NCBI GenBank assembly: GCA_965276955.1
Contig: CBDIBP010000007.1
Span: 124,001 to 188,000, forward strand
Length of the DNA: 64,000 nt
Source of the DNA: JABDEZ01 sp965276955
GTDB lineage: Bacteria > Bacteroidota > Bacteroidia > Chitinophagales > Chitinophagaceae
Direction: 5' to 3'
This document shows, piece after piece, positions 46,670-55,053 of the stretch; within the stretch, counting starts at the first letter, position 1, and every line of letters starts with the position of its first letter. A program made the translations under genes and the position numbers. A model generated the notes under the pieces. It was not told where the DNA came from, did no database searches, and saw only the letters and a program-made list of their open reading frames with translations.

Positions 46670-47200
46670 ATGTCTATGACCAGGAAACAGAAAATAGCTG
46701 TAGTTGCATTAGCCTTATTTGCGGAAAGAGGATTTGAAAATACATCTTCACAATCAATAGCGAAAGAAGCTGAAGTGGCCGAATCGTTGATATTTAAACA
46801 TTTTGGAAATAAAGACAAGCTACTTGATTTTATAATTAAAACAGGTTATATGCGCATTGTGGAGCATAACAGGGGCATGCTCGCAGAGAAAAATGCAAAT
46901 GACCTAATCAATGCCGCGCTGGACCTTCCACTGAAATTAATAACGGATGAGCCCCTTTTTTGGCGCCTGCAATACCGCCTGGTAGATATGCCTTTTTCTG
47001 TAGAGCAGCACCAGCGCTTCTTAAAACCCTTATATACCCTACTGAAAAATGCATTTACTACTCTTGAGTATGACAACCCCGAAGATGAGACCCAGTTTGT
47101 GATGCTGGTAATAGATGCTTTATGGAAGAGCCATATAACCAAAGGGCTTGATTATGTGCAAACCATGAGTGCCTTTGTTAAAATGAAATACAAGCAATAA
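46670..47200 (+). CDS. TetR/AcrR family transcriptional regulator
   Basis: A 176-residue DNA-binding repressor. Residues ~5-55 form the TetR helix-turn-helix (KIAVVALALFAERGFENTSSQSIAKEAEVAESLIFKHFGNKDKLLDF); the C-terminal ligand-binding part is all helical. A perfect -7 box TAGCTTTG (46660-46667) ends 2 bases before this ATG, which suggests that translation may start at the second ATG (46676) on a nearly leaderless message. The gene diverges from susC and a TetR-style palindrome lies between them. The inducer is unknown. A weak hairpin follows at 47242-47277. Confidence 0.9.
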   Translation: MSMTRKQKIAVVALALFAERGFENTSSQSIAKEAEVAESLIFKHFGNKDKLLDFIIKTGYMRIVEHNRGMLAEKNANDLINAALDLPLKLITDEPLFWRLQYRLVDMPFSVEQHQRFLKPLYTLLKNAFTTLEYDNPEDETQFVMLVIDALWKSHITKGLDYVQTMSAFVKMKYKQ

Positions 47201-47406
47201 GGCACAGTGTAGCCTTACAGTTTTAGACTGTTGTCGCAGATAGGGGTTGACCTACTATATATTCTTTAAATACCCCTTTTGCTTCCTTATGTCTTATACT
47301 ACATTCACTTTTCTCTTTGTGCTATAATTTGTGTATATTTAAACGTCATTGAAATGCGTTAAATATACGCTCTACTGCCGGTCTATAGCGTTAAGTATCT
47401 ATCTAT

Positions 47407-48438
47407 ATGAAATTTGAGCCTGTAACAATAAAGGATATTGCCAAAGTACTGAACTTATCTACCTCAACCGTATCCCGGGCGTTGAGGGACAGCTACGAGA
47501 TAAGCGCAAAAACCAAGAAAAGAGTATTGGAATATGCGGAGGAAATGAACTATATGCCCAATCCCATAGCGCTAAGCCTTAAGGAACGTAAAACAAGATC
47601 TATAGGCGTGGTGGTTTGCGAAATTGCGAATAGTTTCTTTTCCCAGGCCATCAACGGTATAGAGTCTGTAGCTTACGATGCCGGGTATAATGTTATCATT
47701 ACCCAAAGCAACGAATCGTACGAGAAAGAGGTAAGCAATGTAAAGCATCTGGCATCACGCTCTGTAGATGGCATCATCATTTCTATCTCGTCCGAAACTA
47801 CTGATGTAAGCCACTTAAAAGAGCTGCGCGATAAAGGTATGCCTATCGTTTTCTTTGACCGTGTAGTGAAGGAGATCGAAACACATAAAGTAGTGTCTGA
47901 CAATTATCAAGGTGCATATAACTCAACAGTACACCTAATAAAGAGCGGCTATAAGAAGATAACATTCTTTGGTAATGCAGAATACCTGTCCATAACTAAA
48001 GAGAGGCTGGCCGGCTATAAAGCTGCCCTTGAAGAAAATGGGCTGGTTTACAAACCAGAGTATGTAAAGTACTGCCTGCATGGCGGTATGATATATGATG
48101 AGATAGAAGTGGTGCTGAAAGAGCTGCTGAAAGGAAAGAATAAACCAGATGCTATTATAGCATGTGCTGATAAGATAACTACCAACTGCCTACGGTATTT
48201 TAAGAAAAATAATATTAGTGTACCCAAAGATGTGGGCCTCATAGGCTATTCCAATCTCGACCTTACAGAATTGCTGCAGCCTTCACTATCTGTAATAAGG
48301 CAACAAGCCTTCGAGATGGGTGCTAATGCTACCGAATTGCTGATACAGATGATAAGCAGCAAAAGGCCCATAAAACAGTTTGAGAACAGGGTGCTGGTGC
48401 CAGAGCTCATCATCAGAGAATCGAGCCATAGCCGATAA
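47407..48438 (+). CDS. LacI/GalR family transcriptional regulator
   Basis: A 343-residue sugar-responsive repressor or activator. Residues 6-60 form the LacI helix-turn-helix with hinge helix (VTIKDIAKVLNLSTSTVSRALRDS ... NPIALSLKERKTRSIGVVV), followed by a periplasmic-binding-like effector domain (SANSFFSQAI-type strand, ISISSETTD, VIACADKITTNCLRYF). Placed among the pectin genes it probably controls them in response to a uronate or KDG; the LacI-type boxes at 37545, 46543 and 50235 are its most likely targets. Its 3' end is 3 bases from the convergent esterase gene. Confidence 0.93.
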   Translation: MKFEPVTIKDIAKVLNLSTSTVSRALRDSYEISAKTKKRVLEYAEEMNYMPNPIALSLKERKTRSIGVVVCEIANSFFSQAINGIESVAYDAGYNVIITQSNESYEKEVSNVKHLASRSVDGIIISISSETTDVSHLKELRDKGMPIVFFDRVVKEIETHKVVSDNYQGAYNSTVHLIKSGYKKITFFGNAEYLSITKERLAGYKAALEENGLVYKPEYVKYCLHGGMIYDEIEVVLKELLKGKNKPDAIIACADKITTNCLRYFKKNNISVPKDVGLIGYSNLDLTELLQPSLSVIRQQAFEMGANATELLIQMISSKRPIKQFENRVLVPELIIRESSHSR

Positions 48439-48441
48439 TTG

Positions 48442-49407
48442 TCAATATTTATAGTCAAATACTTTATTCAGGAAATTTACTGTGTACTGCACCGTTGGTG
48501 TGAACCAGGGTGTGAACAACCAAAAAGGATGCGGTGCATCAGTGAAAGTATGTATCTCATTGTAAATGTGCAGGCTATCCAATTGCTTTAGCATATCGTC
48601 TCGCCCGGCATGCATACGCGCTACACCACTGTTGATGAATAGAAAAGGGGGCGTGGTACTCCCAACATGACTTAGTGCTGATGCATCGAGCCACAGTTGC
48701 GGGTCTTGCGCCCTGGTGGCACCCAACCATAATGCTGCAGCAGATACCCCTTTACTTTCATCCCCCTCGCCCGATTCAGGATGCGTGAAAGCCAGTATAC
48801 CATCAACATCTACCACAGCATTCACATCACTTTTTTCGTTATTATTTCCTTCGTTGCCCTCAAACTCCTGCATACCATTCGTTGTACCCAATAGCGCCAC
48901 AAGCTGCCCACCGGCCGAGCATCCCAGGGCCGCTACTTTATTTTTATCTATGCCATATCGTTTCGCATTTCCCCGCATCCATCTTACAGCAGCTTTAAGG
49001 TCATACACAGCAGCGGGGTATTTTGCCTCCGGCGATAAACGGTATTCTGCAACAACAGCCACATATCCGTTTGCAGCCAATCGCTGTGCCATAGGCACTT
49101 GCTGATCGCGGCTGCCAGAGCGCCAGCCACCACCATGTATCAGTAAAACAGCAGGTCTTTTCTTGTCTTTTATTTTTGCAGGATAGAACACATCTGCGTG
49201 TATAGCTCGGTTACCCACAGTGGTATATATGCGTCCCGTATCGGCAACCACACCGGCAGGCATGTGCGGATACACAATGCTTATAAAGGGCTGCTTTTTT
49301 ACCGCTTTTACATATGCACTGTACACTGTAAAAGAAGTGTCCCTCGGCATTTGTGCATAGGCGGGGAAAGAAGCCAGTAGTAATAAAACAGTAAGTAGCG
49401 GCTTCAT
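48442..49407 (-). CDS. Secreted alpha/beta hydrolase (pectin-type esterase)
   Basis: A 321-residue esterase of the BD-FAE/acetylesterase type. A signal peptide (about 1-19) precedes the HGGGW oxyanion motif at residues 91-95, the nucleophile elbow GCSAGGQ with Ser164, a DGILAFT segment with a likely catalytic Asp, and the C-terminal His in DAPHPFW. It probably removes methyl or acetyl groups from pectin, given that it is cotranslated (1-base overlap, TAATG) with the rhamnogalacturonan acetylesterase gene upstream. The exact ester is not shown by sequence. Confidence 0.85.
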   Translation of the reverse strand: MKPLLTVLLLLASFPAYAQMPRDTSFTVYSAYVKAVKKQPFISIVYPHMPAGVVADTGRIYTTVGNRAIHADVFYPAKIKDKKRPAVLLIHGGGWRSGSRDQQVPMAQRLAANGYVAVVAEYRLSPEAKYPAAVYDLKAAVRWMRGNAKRYGIDKNKVAALGCSAGGQLVALLGTTNGMQEFEGNEGNNNEKSDVNAVVDVDGILAFTHPESGEGDESKGVSAAALWLGATRAQDPQLWLDASALSHVGSTTPPFLFINSGVARMHAGRDDMLKQLDSLHIYNEIHTFTDAPHPFWLFTPWFTPTVQYTVNFLNKVFDYKY

Positions 49408-50174
49408 TATTTTGCACCTTTTCTACCTGTGGTCAGGTGGTTGGCCAAGTCTATCTTCATATCTTTTAATGACTGAAGTACCAGCTCTGCTACCCTGCGC
49501 GCACCTAACTCGTTAAAGTGGGTATTGTCATCAACACCATCAGGATAGTTGGGATGCTCCCCAGGGGCCAGTTTATTGAATAATAGTTTAGAATTCTCAG
49601 GTCCCATTTGCTGTAGCATAGCAATAGTTTTCTGGTCCATGTCTATCAGTGGCACATCATATTTTTTTGCTACTTCCCTTACCAGTGGCGCATATACTTC
49701 GTGGGTTTCTAATGCAGTGCCCGCCGCATCAAATTTGCGGCGGCTTACCGGGGTGAGTAATATAGGCAGGCCTTTTTTCTTGCGCGTTTCTGTAACAAAT
49801 TTTACCAGATTAGCTTTATATTCATCGGGTGTAGTGTAGCGCTCTACCTTCTCCTTCGACTCATCATTGTGGCCAAACTGGATGAATACATAATCGCCCG
49901 GCTTCACATTATCAATGATAGATGCCCACAGGCCTTCTGATATAAATGTGCGGGTGCTTCTGCCATTCTTAGCCTTGTTCACAATGGTAATAGATGAATC
50001 GAAGAAGTAAACGAAGGGCATACCCCAGCCAGTTTCGGGATAAGCTTTTGTCTCTTTTATTGACATGGTAGAATCGCCCGCCATGAAGATAGTAGTATGA
50101 TGCTCATCTGTATTAAAAGCCATAAGAAGTAATGCAGCTATAGTAGCTATTTTATAACGGAAGCGGTTATACAT
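49407..50174 (-). CDS. Rhamnogalacturonan acetylesterase-like SGNH hydrolase (CE12)
   Basis: A 255-residue secreted esterase. The N-terminal segment (about 1-20) is a signal peptide. The SGNH blocks are in order: FMAGDSTM with nucleophile Ser35, a KNGRSTRTF block with Gly/Asn-type oxyanion residues, QFGHNDE, and the C-terminal DDNTHFNELGA with catalytic Asp and His. This order matches family CE12 enzymes that deacetylate rhamnogalacturonan I backbones. It opens the minus-strand pair with the alpha/beta esterase and diverges from the second polygalacturonase. Confidence 0.9.
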   Translation of the reverse strand: MYNRFRYKIATIAALLLMAFNTDEHHTTIFMAGDSTMSIKETKAYPETGWGMPFVYFFDSSITIVNKAKNGRSTRTFISEGLWASIIDNVKPGDYVFIQFGHNDESKEKVERYTTPDEYKANLVKFVTETRKKKGLPILLTPVSRRKFDAAGTALETHEVYAPLVREVAKKYDVPLIDMDQKTIAMLQQMGPENSKLLFNKLAPGEHPNYPDGVDDNTHFNELGARRVAELVLQSLKDMKIDLANHLTTGRKGAK

Positions 50175-50234
50175 AGAGGTGTTTTACTGAAATAAAAATA
50201 AAGCATTTCTCTTGCCATGGCATCCTAAAATGCC

Positions 50235-50247
50235 GGGAACGATTGCA
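50235..50247. promoter_or_regulatory. LacI-type operator candidate, CE12/GH28 divergent region
   Basis: GGGAACGATTGCA (reverse TGCAATCGTTCCC) fits TGnAAnCGnTnnC perfectly. It shares CGGGAACG-TTGCAT with the first susC box, differing at one base. It lies between the divergent CE12 and polygalacturonase genes, 33 bases upstream of a -7 box TAATTTTG (50280-50287) that serves the polygalacturonase. Confidence 0.5.
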
Positions 50248-50279
50248 TGAATTGGCAATATTGTGGCATACAAGTTGAT

Positions 50280-50287
50280 TAATTTTG
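50280..50287 (+). promoter_or_regulatory. -7 promoter box of the second polygalacturonase
   Basis: TAATTTTG matches TAnnTTTG exactly and ends 13 bases before the ATG at 50301. A TTG stands 16 bases further upstream (50261-50263), a short but possible -33 spacing. Confidence 0.4.
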
Positions 50288-50300
50288 AAAGACCACATAA

Positions 50301-51797
50301 ATGAATATGCTAATGATACGCAGGCAATTATGCAGCGTGAGCGCTATATGCTCCATTTTTATCTCACTCACTTTTTCAACGGCAACGAATGCGCAGGTAA
50401 AAGACCTTTCTTATTACTACAGTCAGGCCCCGTTCAAAATGCCAGTAGTTACCGAACCCAGGTTTGCTGATAAGACCTTTAATATCAAGGACTATGGTGC
50501 GGTGGCTGATAACAAAACACTGAACACCAAAGCCTTTGCAGATGCCATAGGGGCCTGCACAAAAGCTGGTGGCGGTAAGGTAGTAGTACCCGCTGGCACC
50601 TGGCTAACCGGACCCATACAAATGCAAAACAACGTGAACCTTGTGGTGGAGCAGGATGCACTGATACAGTTCACTAAAGACCATACACAGTACCCTATAG
50701 TAAAGGCATCAAATACAAGCACATCCTACGTGCCGGCTTCTCCTATATATGGCTACGACCTGCAGAATATTGCTATTACAGGTGCAGGCAAAATAGACGG
50801 TGCTGGCGAGAGCTGGAGGCCGGTAAAGAAACAAAAGGTATCGCCCGACGAGTGGAATAAACTCCTGGCAAGCGGCGGAGTGGTGAGTGAAGACGGCAAA
50901 ATATGGTGGCCATCGCGCGAAGCCATAAACGGTGAAGCTTATATGAAAAAACTTAAAAAAGATGGCGGCAAACCTGGTCCCGATGCATACCTGCCTGCCC
51001 GCGACTATAATCGCCCATACATGGTGTTCTTTGTAAATTGCAGTAATGTATTGCTGGAAGGGGTTACCATCCGCAACTCGCCAAAGTTCGTTTTCTACCC
51101 CAATTCTTGCTCCAATCTTACAATGCGCGGTGTAAGTATATACAACGACTGGTGGGCGCAAAATGGCGATGGGATAGACATAAGCGCCTGCAAAAATGTA
51201 GTGCTCTACAAGTGCAACGTGAACGCCGGCGATGATGGTATATGCATGAAAGCATCTACAAAGAAAGATGACCCCGGACCTGTAACGCGCAACATATTAA
51301 TAGCGGGCTGCACCGTACTGCGTGCACACGGTGGCTTTGTGATAGGCAGCAATACCGATGGCGGTATGCAGGATATATTTGTTGATGACTGCACCTTTAC
51401 CGGTACAGATGCGGGTATACGTGTGAAGAGCAATCCTGGCAGGGGTGGTCTGGTCAAGAACATTTATATAACCAATATCACCATGAAGAACATACAGGGC
51501 GAAGCAGTTGTTTTTGATACTTATTATGAAGATATGCCAGCCGGTAAGACCAAGGGCGATGATGAGGGTAAGAATGATAAGATACCTCAGTTCCAGGATT
51601 TTTACATCAGCAATATCACTTGCGTTGGCGCTAAGAAAGCTATATCACTTACCGGGTTGCCAGAAATGCCTATCACCAGGATCAACTTTGAGAATGTGAA
51701 CATTACCGCAGACCAGGGCTATGAAAATAAAAATACCTCCGAAATAAATTTCAAGTCAGTTAAACTTACTACGGCGAGTGGAGTCAAAACATATTAG
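50301..51797 (+). CDS. Glycoside hydrolase family 28 polygalacturonase, secreted (second copy)
   Basis: A 498-residue enzyme with a signal peptide (about 1-31) and the same GH28 layout as the copy at 35728: FNIKDYGAVADNKTLNT, NGDGIDISAC, AGDDGICMKAST, AHGGFVIGSN and IRVKSNPGRGG. The insertions differ between the two copies (DYNRPYMVFFVNCSNVLL here), so they are paralogues, not recent duplicates, and may differ in endo/exo action or in acceptance of methylated substrate. It sits at the outer edge of the locus and diverges from the CE12 gene, sharing the LacI-type box. Confidence 0.93.
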   Translation: MNMLMIRRQLCSVSAICSIFISLTFSTATNAQVKDLSYYYSQAPFKMPVVTEPRFADKTFNIKDYGAVADNKTLNTKAFADAIGACTKAGGGKVVVPAGTWLTGPIQMQNNVNLVVEQDALIQFTKDHTQYPIVKASNTSTSYVPASPIYGYDLQNIAITGAGKIDGAGESWRPVKKQKVSPDEWNKLLASGGVVSEDGKIWWPSREAINGEAYMKKLKKDGGKPGPDAYLPARDYNRPYMVFFVNCSNVLLEGVTIRNSPKFVFYPNSCSNLTMRGVSIYNDWWAQNGDGIDISACKNVVLYKCNVNAGDDGICMKASTKKDDPGPVTRNILIAGCTVLRAHGGFVIGSNTDGGMQDIFVDDCTFTGTDAGIRVKSNPGRGGLVKNIYITNITMKNIQGEAVVFDTYYEDMPAGKTKGDDEGKNDKIPQFQDFYISNITCVGAKKAISLTGLPEMPITRINFENVNITADQGYENKNTSEINFKSVKLTTASGVKTY

Positions 51798-51832
51798 CCT
51801 GCCTTACTACATCACTTTTTTTTCCATACAAG

Positions 51833-52987
51833 ATGAGAACCTTTAGTCTTTTTATTCTTGCTGCGTTCTTATGCATCAACAGCTTTGCTGCAGACTCACT
51901 AAATGTTGTTGTAAACAAAATAAGCTTTATGCAGGGCGATTCTATACGCTGGCAATGCGAGTTGAGACATTTTACCCGTAAGGAGAATGCGATAACTGTT
52001 CAGCTGTGGATAGAGAATATGGAAACACATCAGACCTGGCAATACAGGTTCCCGCTCATCAACGGGTTTGCAGCAGGTGCCGTAGGTATTGGTAGCGATA
52101 TACCCGATGGTAAGTATGCGGTGAATTTTTTACTGCAAAAGGACTTCTTCAACATCACAGGCCGTATCAGGGACTATGCCCGCCGAGATAGTTTTGTGAA
52201 CTACATGATACTGTATAAGAATAAAAAGAACATTATAGACAAGGCGGCGCTTACCCCGAAGAAAACATTCGCGATACGCAATATACTCTTTCAGGATACG
52301 GCAATGTTCATGTTCTCTCCATCGCTTCGTAAGAATAGCGGCGAACTATGGATAGATGCAGTAACTTCTCTGGACAGTACATTCATCCCGGCGGCCAAGG
52401 TAGTTAAGTTCATATACGTAGGCGCTCAGGATACTTTTACTAAAAGCAAGTTCGCTTCAGTGAAAGAGGATGAATACCAGTTCGATCTGAAATCAAAACT
52501 CAGCAAATTCGTGCTGCCCGAAGTAGTGATAACCGCCAAACGAAAAGTAATAGAAGATTTTGCAAAGGAGCATGTAAGTCCTTTATTCACAGGTATTGAC
52601 GATATTACATTCGACGGCCTTACCAACGACGATATAGCCCGTTCTATAGACATTAATACTTTTCTTATGGAGCATGTGCCGGGTATTACATCTGAGTTCA
52701 ATCCGTCTACGGGCGTATCAGAGCTTACCTGGCGGGGTAACGATGTGGCCATATATATTAATGAGTTTTTGGTTGATACGGATATACCATTATCTATCAA
52801 TCCCTCTGACGTTGCTATGATAAAAGTTTTCCGCCCAGGTTTTGCACCGGGCAACCTGCCCTCATCTGGTGGTGTAGTAGCTATATATACTAAAATAGGC
52901 AACTACGATAATAATGCTGGTAAGCACAAAAATTCATTCACAGTGCGCGGTTACGATCCGCTGAATGTTGGCTGGCATGAACAATAA
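51833..52987 (+). CDS. Secreted protein with a barrel-less TonB-receptor plug domain
   Basis: A 384-residue exported protein with a signal peptide (about 1-19). Residues ~25-120 look like a macroglobulin-type (MG2-like) beta domain (SLNVVVNKISFMQGDSIRWQCEL). Residues ~235-360 begin with the PEVVITAKRK segment seen before TonB-receptor plugs and continue as a plug domain (LMEHVPGITSEF, VAIYINEFLVDTDIPLSINPSDVAMIKVFRPGFAPGNLPSSGGVVAIYTK). No beta barrel follows; the protein simply ends. The role is unknown; it may cap or partner another receptor. It follows the second polygalacturonase by 35 bases and may share its transcript. Confidence 0.75.
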   Translation: MRTFSLFILAAFLCINSFAADSLNVVVNKISFMQGDSIRWQCELRHFTRKENAITVQLWIENMETHQTWQYRFPLINGFAAGAVGIGSDIPDGKYAVNFLLQKDFFNITGRIRDYARRDSFVNYMILYKNKKNIIDKAALTPKKTFAIRNILFQDTAMFMFSPSLRKNSGELWIDAVTSLDSTFIPAAKVVKFIYVGAQDTFTKSKFASVKEDEYQFDLKSKLSKFVLPEVVITAKRKVIEDFAKEHVSPLFTGIDDITFDGLTNDDIARSIDINTFLMEHVPGITSEFNPSTGVSELTWRGNDVAIYINEFLVDTDIPLSINPSDVAMIKVFRPGFAPGNLPSSGGVVAIYTKIGNYDNNAGKHKNSFTVRGYDPLNVGWHEQ

Positions 52988-53073
52988 TATCCATACCTAT
53001 ATATGATCCATGTTTAGTTTTGGCGTTTATACGGCATGTTTATAGTATTTTTACAGCCCCATAAAAAGTATCT

Positions 53074-54054
53074 ATGCAATTTCTTGATTTTGAAAAGCCG
53101 CTTGAGGACCTGTACGCGCAGATCAATAAATTAAAGGAGATGTCGGCTAAAAATCAGGTCGATGTTAGTAAGAGTATCAGTGAGCTGGAGATAGCTATTG
53201 AAAAAAGTAAAGCTAATATATATACCAACCTTACTCCATGGCAGCGTGTGCAACTGAGCCGCCACCCTGAGAGGCCATATACTTTGTACTATATAGAAAA
53301 GGTGTTCTCGAATTTTACTGAGCTCTATGGTGACAGGCAGGTAAAGGACGACAAAGCCATTGTAGGCGGCATGGCCGACCTTGATGGCCAGCCCGTAATG
53401 GTGCTGGGCCACCAAAAAGGTATAAATACCAAAATGCGCCAGTTGCGTAATTTCGGTATGGCCAACCCCGAAGGCTACCGTAAAGCCTTGAGGTTGATGA
53501 AAATGGCCGAGAAATTCAACAGGCCTATCATTACTTTTATAGATACCCCAGGAGCATACCCCGGTCTGGAAGCTGAAGAGCGTGGACAAGCAGAGGCCAT
53601 AGCACGCAATCTCTTCGAGATGGTGGAAATGAAAGTGCCTGTCATCTGTATAGTGATAGGCGAAGGTGCATCGGGCGGTGCATTGGGTATAGGCATTGGT
53701 GATAAAGTAATGATGTTGGAAAATACCTGGTACAGTGTTATATCTCCAGAGTCTTGCTCTTCTATATTATGGAGAAGCTGGAACTTTAAAGAAAAAGCTG
53801 CCGAGCAGCTCAGACTAACATCCGACGACATGAACCAGTTCGGACTGGTAGACGGTATACTTCCAGAACCATTGGGTGGCGCACACGCCAACCCAGAAGC
53901 TATGGCAGGCATCATTAAAGAGTTCCTGATAGCTACCATACAAGACCTGTACAAAAAAGACCCCGAAACGCGCATCACAGAAAGAATCGAGAAGTTCTCG
54001 AAAATGGGCTTTTACGATGAAGCACCCATAGAAGTACCGGAACAAGAAGCATAA
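53074..54054 (+). CDS. accA: Acetyl-CoA carboxylase carboxyltransferase subunit alpha
   Basis: Transfers carboxyl from biotin to acetyl-CoA to make malonyl-CoA, the first step of fatty acid synthesis; works with AccD. The 326-residue length is standard. Blocks visible: LSRHPERPYTLYYIEKVF, GGMADLDGQPVMVLGHQKG, the TFIDTPGAYPGLEAEERGQAEAIARNL and CIVIGEGASGGALGIGIGDKVMMLE crotonase-fold core, and SPESCSSILWRSW. A TTTG ... TATTTTTA promoter-like pair lies at 53019-53053. It precedes dapA by 16 bases. Confidence 0.96.
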   Translation: MQFLDFEKPLEDLYAQINKLKEMSAKNQVDVSKSISELEIAIEKSKANIYTNLTPWQRVQLSRHPERPYTLYYIEKVFSNFTELYGDRQVKDDKAIVGGMADLDGQPVMVLGHQKGINTKMRQLRNFGMANPEGYRKALRLMKMAEKFNRPIITFIDTPGAYPGLEAEERGQAEAIARNLFEMVEMKVPVICIVIGEGASGGALGIGIGDKVMMLENTWYSVISPESCSSILWRSWNFKEKAAEQLRLTSDDMNQFGLVDGILPEPLGGAHANPEAMAGIIKEFLIATIQDLYKKDPETRITERIEKFSKMGFYDEAPIEVPEQEA

Positions 54055-54070
54055 ACAAGAAGTAGCAATA

Positions 54071-54955
54071 ATGGCACACAAATTCAGCGGCACCGGTGTA
54101 GCATTGGTAACACCATTCAATAACGATAACTCAATAGATTTTGCTTCACTTGGCAAGCTGGTGAACCATGTTATTGCCAATAAGGTGAACTACCTGGTAG
54201 CCCTGGGCACCACGGCAGAGACCCCCACCCTCTCCGAAGCAGAAAAAAAGGACATACTTGCATTTATAATAGCACAAAATGCCGGCCGTGTGCCCGTAGT
54301 ATGTGGTATAGGCGACAACAATACCGCAGAAGTAGTGCACCAGTTGCACACATATGATCTCAAAGGCGTTGACGGTATACTCAGCGTAGCCCCTTACTAC
54401 AGCAAACCCACTCAGGAAGGCATATACCAGCACTTTAAGACAATAGCCGAAGCCACCGATAAGCCAATAATACTATATAACGTGCCCGGCCGCACGGCCA
54501 GCAACATAGCCCCGGTCACTACACTGCGACTGGCCAATGAGTTCAAACATATAGTAGCTATAAAAGAAGCCAGTGGCAACCTGCAGCAATGCATGAAACT
54601 GGTACAAGACAAACCAGAGGGGTTTGCGGTCCTCTCGGGCGATGACGACCTGATCGTGTCGCAGATAGCAATAGGTATGGAAGGCATTATATCTGTGGCC
54701 GCCAATTGCTACACTGCTGACTTCACCCATATGGTGAACCTGGCCATTAGTAATGACTATCCTGCCGCACAAAAACTACTATACAAACTGTTACCCGGCA
54801 TAGACCTGCTGTTCGCAGAAGGCAACCCGGCCGGCGTTAAGGCAGCCCTAAAGCTCCTGAACATAGGGCAGAACAAACTGCGCCTGCCCATAGTACCCGT
54901 GAGTGAAGAGACCTTTAATAAAATAAGTGCTTTTGCTGCCAACATTTCATTATAA
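54071..54955 (+). CDS. dapA: 4-hydroxy-tetrahydrodipicolinate synthase
   Basis: Condenses pyruvate with aspartate semialdehyde, the first committed step to lysine and diaminopimelate. The 294-residue TIM-barrel aldolase has GTGVALVTPF at the N-terminus, the GTTAETPTLSEAEK phosphate-like loop, Tyr136 in YNVPGRTASN and the Schiff-base Lys165 in IKEASGN, which correspond to Tyr133 and Lys161 of E. coli DapA. It follows accA closely and probably shares its transcript. Confidence 0.96.
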   Translation: MAHKFSGTGVALVTPFNNDNSIDFASLGKLVNHVIANKVNYLVALGTTAETPTLSEAEKKDILAFIIAQNAGRVPVVCGIGDNNTAEVVHQLHTYDLKGVDGILSVAPYYSKPTQEGIYQHFKTIAEATDKPIILYNVPGRTASNIAPVTTLRLANEFKHIVAIKEASGNLQQCMKLVQDKPEGFAVLSGDDDLIVSQIAIGMEGIISVAANCYTADFTHMVNLAISNDYPAAQKLLYKLLPGIDLLFAEGNPAGVKAALKLLNIGQNKLRLPIVPVSEETFNKISAFAANISL

Positions 54956-55024
54956 TTATTTGTTCTATTGCTGCAAAACTTATGTTAACAGGCATGCATG
55001 CGATCTTATAATAACTATTTCATT

Positions 55025-55032
55025 TATTTTTG
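55025..55032 (+). promoter_or_regulatory. -7 promoter box of ahcY
   Basis: TATTTTTG matches TAnnTTTG exactly and lies 21 bases before the ahcY start codon. No clear -33 TTG is visible at the expected distance. Confidence 0.4.
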
Positions 55033-55053
55033 TAAAAATTTTCAAATAAGTAT

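Noticed and set aside
47242..47280. AGGGGT ... ACCCCTTTT as terminator of tetR
   Set aside because: The loop is 24 bases and the stem 6 bp; mentioned in the tetR entry but not called as a feature.
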